This document shows positions 58,953 to 64,000 of a stretch of DNA of 64,000 nt, one piece after another; the stretch's first letter is position 1, and the number at the start of each line of letters is the position of its first letter. The translations under genes and the position numbers were made by a program. The notes beneath the pieces were generated by a model. That model was given only the letters and a program-made list of their open reading frames with translations, searched no databases and was not told the origin of the DNA. Source of the stretch: Polytrichum commune (taxonomy: Eukaryota; Streptophyta; Polytrichopsida; Polytrichales; Polytrichaceae); assembly GCA_950295325.1 (NCBI GenBank), contig OX485803.1, forward strand, positions 73,919,554-73,983,553, in the 5' to 3' direction.

Positions 58953-61900
58953 ATTTTTCAGTAGTAGCTTAGATCAAGCTGCTACATCATCAGAAAAGTG
59001 CTTGTGCACGGGAGATGTGGAGGAGTTACACTATGCTGATCATGAAAGAAATAGGCAACAAACTTCAAGTTGTTCAAAGTTGTCAGAAGTTCCTGCAGCT
59101 GTTTTCTCAAAGCATCTAAAACAGTTTGCTGGATCTCTATATGGTGATGGGAGAAGATGCCCACTGCATCCGGAAGTACAGAGGCAAAGTCCAGCAAAGA
59201 TTCTGGAGCAGGCCTTCTCTCCTGCAAATAGAAATGGGAATGAAGTGGGGTTTCTGGATGAAGCTGACAATGTGGAGGAAGTGCGCATGAAGAGCCCTTC
59301 AAAGGCATTACATGAGATTCTTTTATCCTCATCCTCGCCATCCCTGTCACCATCACCAATTGTTATGAATGGGATTGAGTGGGGCACTGCCAATGCAGTA
59401 GATGTCCTTAAGGAAGAAATCCGCAGGGAAAAACGTGGGTCAAAATCACCAGCAAAATCACCAGCAAAGTCTCCAGCAAAGCCTTCGGAAAATTTTAGGA
59501 TCAGGTGAGTATATCAAGTTCCATGGTTGCTTTAGTCCCACCCAGATGCAGATATATGAAACTTGGTGTCTCTTATCCCCTAAATAATCAGGCACATGAA
59601 TTGATGTTACTCATGGCTACTTTTGCAGGTGGTCATTGGTTAAGAATTGCCTATACTAATGGGACATTCTCAAAACATTATACCTTATTGGTTAAGATTG
59701 ACTTAGTCAAGATGCAGGTAATTGTAAGCCTTTGGGAAAGGTCTGGTAAACAAAGTTGGTCAGTCACTGTTATAAAGTAGAATATAAGGGAAAAAGTAGT
59801 GCACTAAACAAAATTTGATGGCAAGCATAACAACAACTCTTACTGTAATCTAAGGGATGTTCAGGATGATGATCTTGGCATTGACAGGGGTTTTTATTGC
59901 TTCTGAACAGTGCAGGGAAAATGAAGGTGAAACTTGAAAGCACCAGCAGTTCATCTTCTGAAGAGTCATTCTGTGGGTCAGAAGAAATGTCCGGTCAACC
60001 TGCAGACATGGTACTTGCTTTGAGACCAATTATTACAGAGGCATCCATGTAGGTGGTGTTTGTGGATATTGAAAATAATATGCAATGAGAATTTTTGTAA
60101 GTATCAGTAGAAATTGGGAAAAAAACGCATTTCTTAACATACATCTCTGCCTAGAAGCCAACTTTAGTGTATGGTTGACATAATCAATTGTCATTTGCAA
60201 CGCATGTGCACATGTCTACTTCTCCTTACATATTTTAGGCTTTCTCATTATCTACTAGAAGAGGAGTGGTTTGAAGGTCATTATTACAAAGAGAAGATTT
60301 ATGAGCTACATTTATGATAAATTCCTGATGGGCAGGGTCTCGAAATTGGTAGTCCTATGGACTCAACTTCTGAAGAGGCAGTCTCACCAGAAGCTTCTTC
60401 TAGCAGTGGATCAGATATATCTAGCAAGCACAAGCCCAACCCTGTTAAATTAAAAACTGGGTATGGAGAACCTCTTCCAAAAATTACTTGGCAACCCAAA
60501 AAGAAGGCCCTCTCCAGCAGCGATGGAAGTGATGAATCATCCAGTCGGAGTGATGAGGATGCTATCAAAAGAAGATGGCATACTCAGGCATATCTCAGAA
60601 ATCTTCTATCTATCTAATGTGTATCTTAGATCAGATTCAATTCTTTTCATGGGTTGAATGTGCTAAGGGCATGGGTAATATCAGCTTTATTCTTCTGTTG
60701 CTAGTGCAGTGCATAAATTGGAACCTATCTTATGGTTGAGGAGTGAAACACCTCCAGCTAGCAGTATTACTGGGTACAGTGTAATTTGCTTAAAAGTGAA
60801 TTTTTTCTGAGCACGGAAGGCGCTCTATGCAAAAAATCCAACCAAAGTTCATGGTGAGTTAAAGAATATCTTTAATGGGCTCCTCGCAAAAAACAGGCTT
60901 TTGCTGATTGTCTGAAAATGGTCCACTCAAAATCAGTTAGTTGCGTTACCTTGCAATTATTTTGGATTTGATCAGTTAATACTATGCTTATCTAGATTTA
61001 TCGGTGGACAAAAAGGGTATCCATAAATTCTTCAAGTCAAACTCTGGGTGAGTTGGCTAAAAGGTGAATTCGAGAGCCTCTGCATAAATTCCCTTAAGTT
61101 TTCTTAAGGCTAACATCCTTTATTGTGAGTGGGGCTGGGCAATAAAAACTGGCTCTTTAGCTTGTCATTCTTGGATAAGTGGGCCAAGCTACCCTTGTAT
61201 AGTTTCTGGATTGGAAGGGGAGGTCCAAGGAGTTTCACCTGACTTTCAAAATCACGCTTTGACACAAGACTCTCTAACGAGCTCTTAATAGAAAAGTCCC
61301 TACAAGAGTTTGGTCCCTCTTTGGAGGACTTCTTGTGGATAGCTGTAATTACCACCGAAGTTTGGTGAGAGCCTGTTGTGTATAAGCTAAGCTATTCTGA
61401 GTTCGCATTATCAAGTAATTTTGTGTGGGATGTTTTATACCTGAATGGATGTGCAGGCAAAATAGACCGAATACAGCTTACAAGTCAAACGGTGCTGCAA
61501 AAGGTGACAATGGTCAAATGTCTCAAGTGACGAAGAACAAGTGGAAGAGCCAAAATGGTGGAGTTCCACAAGCAGGCAGAATGAGTCATAGAGATGATGA
61601 AGATACATTGGTCATTGAAGATCCTGACAAGCATCCAAAAAAGAAGAAATCAAAGAAGGCTGTGAGAGAAAGTGCAGATGTCGAAATGGCAGTCAGGGAA
61701 GAAGTTACAGATCAGAGACCCAAGGGAAAACGAAAGAGGGAAATGGTGAAATTGGAGAATGAAGTCAATGACTCTGGAGAACAACAGGAGGCCCCTGCTG
61801 GCAAGAAGAAGAAAAAAATTGCTCTCAGAGTTAAGTTCTACTGTACACTGCGACCTGTATGCAACATTGCTGCGCTTTTTGGAAATTATTGGAATGTCAC

Positions 61901-62581
61901 AGGCCTTTCAGAATGGAATACATACTTGAGTAAGTTCGACTTTGAAAAGTTCTGCCATCTCAGTTATCTAGGTATGCTTGCTGCAGTTGCTGCAGTTGCT
62001 GCATTCGCGCATCGTATGCTCCTGTTACCATTAAAATATTTCCAGCTGTTGAGAGCTGTTGTGTGGGAATCTGCTCTTTGTCCCTGTTGTCTGGCCGCAG
62101 GTTCACGTTCACGATCTCCTAGACGATTTTCACCATCTCCTCGAGGTGGTCGCAGGTCAAGGTGAGGTGTCTTCAATTCAAATGTACAGAAATGTATATG
62201 CTGGAAATAACTATCTATAAGTTCATTCCATCACATCCTTAACAGAAACCATCCTTAACCTTGTGAGAGGGAGAAATGTTTGTGATTCGGGTTACTGATA
62301 TCTCAAAGTGGAGGCTGGTGATGGATGTTGGTTTGTCCTCAATGGCAGTGCTGTCTTTCATTGCCATCAGTGTCCTTTGTCTGTAACTGCCATTGTAGTT
62401 GAGATATATCTATTCAATCTAATTCTATCGGTCCTTGGTGCCTGCTTGCAGATCCCTTTCATTGCCAGTATGGGGCTTGCGCAGTTCCCGGACCCCTTCC
62501 CCTGGACATCATGGAAATGCCCCTTCCAGATCGCCATCCCTTGGAAGCTGGCATCATCCTTTTGTAAAAGCTGCATTGTAA
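58953..62581 (+). CDS. Ser/Lys/Arg-rich probable nuclear protein, unknown function (5' partial)
   Basis: Supported exons are 58953-59504, 59911-60010, 60336-60587 and 61457-61829, then terminal exons at 62101-62163 and 62452-62581. The first three join in phase. Features in order: SPAKSPAKSPAK motifs, an acidic-serine patch (STSSSSSEES), 'GYGEPLPKITWQPKKKA', a lysine-rich nuclear-localisation-like HPKKKKSKK, and GKRKREM. If the RS frame is used, the tail is SRSRSPRRFSPSPRGGRRSR and RSSRTPSPG. Such composition suits splicing or chromatin proteins; no folded domain is recognised. The start is unknown because exon 58953 continues an upstream frame. The joint between 60587 and 61457 needs either a GC donor (CAG|GCATAT) or a missing exon, such as one ending CATG|GTGAGT near 60850. 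The joint to the last two exons is frame-ambiguous. Confidence 0.6.
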
Positions 62582-64000
62582 AAGGTGGTGCACTTGTTTG
62601 TGCAGGTCAACAGTTTTGGAGCACTATTTGAAGACCCTCTATGTAACTGGAAAAGTAGTTGTAGTGCACAGATGAAGTGTGCAGGAGTTGTGAGAGTTTG
62701 GGTTCAAGACCTATTTTATTGGTGGCTGTCTTATGGATAGTAAACGAAGGATTTACATCTTTCTGCATTTATTTTCTGAGGTGCCATGTAGTGTGACTTC
62801 ATGTCTTGGAAACTGAGGATACTACCTTTGTAATTGTTCTGCTCATTGAATTTGTAATATTGTGAAAGTAGATCCACTTGCTCTTTTCCCATGGAGGACA
62901 TTGGGTCTAGACAGAACACGGTTGAGGGTTGAGGCAGTTACTTAAGTTGGGTCCTGGAGTTTGCTTTTTTGTCATGTACATTTCCTGAAGCGGAGAAGGT
63001 CAAACTGTTTTCACATGTCATTTTGCGCATTTAATGGACATTAAAAAGGCTGAAACCCATTTACGTATGCATCGTCTGATGTATGGAGCTCATATTTCAT
63101 TGATACTTCACTGTGCAAATACCGAGTGCCTTGACCAGATACTACACTAGAGTACTCCAGTTGTAATGGACAAGGAGGTGTTCAGGTGGTGTTATAAGGT
63201 AAGGAAGTTGATAAGCCATGCTGGAGGAAACAAGTTTTAATCAGAGATATGATCAAATTCAAATTTGAAAGTTGCATGCTCACCATGATGATATGGCCTG
63301 ATTTTTGCAAAGATCACATCAAAGACTTTACACCTTTGCTTAGTATGTTATGAAGGGCATATGTCCCAGCTGTGAACACTAACAGTTTTCCAGGTTGTAA
63401 GAATTATGAAACCTATCTGGTAGATGCCATTGAAAAGTTGATCTCCAACCCTTTACTTATCCGAGCATATAAATGTTCAAGCTTTTTAACTGCATTGGAG
63501 TCGTAAGTGGTGAACATGTTTTAACTTATTAGTTTTTTGTCAGTTTCAAGATTTCAACTGCTCTATTTATAGAGCGAAATATGTCAATGTGATTTGATCT
63601 GATGCCTATTACTAAATATTGTGTAGGAAGAAGACACAAGTATCACTGTAAGTAACATGACACATCAATTTTAATGCCACACTAAATCATATGACTACAC
63701 CAACACCAAATTATGACAGTCCCATATCAGCATGTAAACAACTTGAATGCAAACCCCTACGTCAGTTTCAACACTTTTGTGTGGAAAGAATTTGAGTAGA
63801 AAATTTGTCACGAGACTAGCGTCTAACTGCTACAGCATGAGATTCATAAAAGTCACAAAAGAATAGACATTCATGATGTGGGCCAAAACCTCAAGGAACA
63901 ACACCTGTAGTTAGGCGATAAAGTGACCACTCGGTCTTTATCTCTGACATTTTCAAACCCCATGACTCGGGGGTGGGGGTAGTCATTGGTTGGAGTAGCA
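62582..64000. other. 3' UTR of the Ser/Lys/Arg-rich gene, then no gene seen
   Basis: The first few hundred bases should be the 3' UTR. The rest to the window edge is AT-rich and without recognisable coding, RNA or repeat features. Confidence 0.5.

Noticed and set aside
62308..62631. 107-residue plus-strand ORF after the Ser/Arg-rich gene
   Set aside because: It crosses a strong splice acceptor at 62451 and uses a frame different from both plausible terminal-exon frames.
1..64000. CRISPR arrays, bacterial operons or organelle insertions
   Set aside because: Intron-containing plant genes throughout; tandem repeats lack the identical-repeat, unique-spacer pattern, and no plastid or mitochondrial gene is recognisable.

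Overview
The window is nuclear DNA of a land plant. It has GT-AG introns, a complete 26-exon gene for TASH3 (a subunit of the plant TPLATE endocytic complex), a Bet v 1/PR-10-type gene, U2 snRNA genes with plant-style promoter boxes, and many plant-type transposon relics. Two things lean towards a seed-free plant (bryophyte, lycophyte or fern): a secreted vanadium-haloperoxidase-like gene, and an AT-rich, repeat-laden setting. This is an inference from gene content; no single sequence proves it.

Layout. 1-4.6 kb: minisatellites, an array of small hairpins and a nested foldback repeat. 5.1-7.7 kb: an isolated RNase H N-terminal-domain ORF beside a broken Ty1/copia element. 9-11 kb: remnants of a repeat carrying LRR-like text. 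11.0-14.1 kb (minus): three-exon vanadium haloperoxidase-like gene. 14.1-23.6 kb: gene-free, with two Harbinger-type MITEs and the 3' end of a LINE. 23.6-35.0 kb (minus): TASH3, with tandem repeats upstream of its start. 36-45 kb: hAT-type and other MITEs, a dead PIF/Harbinger transposase, a second satellite block and an unrecognised decayed ORF. 46.1-48.8 kb (minus): a five-bladed beta-propeller protein related to glycoside hydrolase family 43, with duplicated sequence around its upstream exon. 51.1-52.3 kb (minus): Bet v 1-type gene. 53.1-55.7 kb: hAT-derived composite element. 56.2-58.4 kb: four U2 snRNA copies, two forward and two reverse, in different states of preservation. 58.5 kb: an orphan exon resembling exosome subunit RRP43. 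58.9-62.6 kb (plus): a Ser/Lys/Arg-rich probable nuclear protein, followed by its 3' UTR and unannotated DNA.

The genes do not form a pathway. They are independent plant genes separated by transposon debris. TASH3 would act at the plasma membrane in endocytosis, the haloperoxidase-like protein in the secretory route or apoplast, the Bet v 1 protein in the cytosol as a small-ligand carrier, and U2 in the spliceosome. Most curious points: the His-to-Thr change at a vanadate-site position of the haloperoxidase, the U2 cluster with distinct lesions, a repeat family that recurs inside introns of two unrelated genes, and terminal exons of the Ser/Arg-rich gene that are open in two frames.
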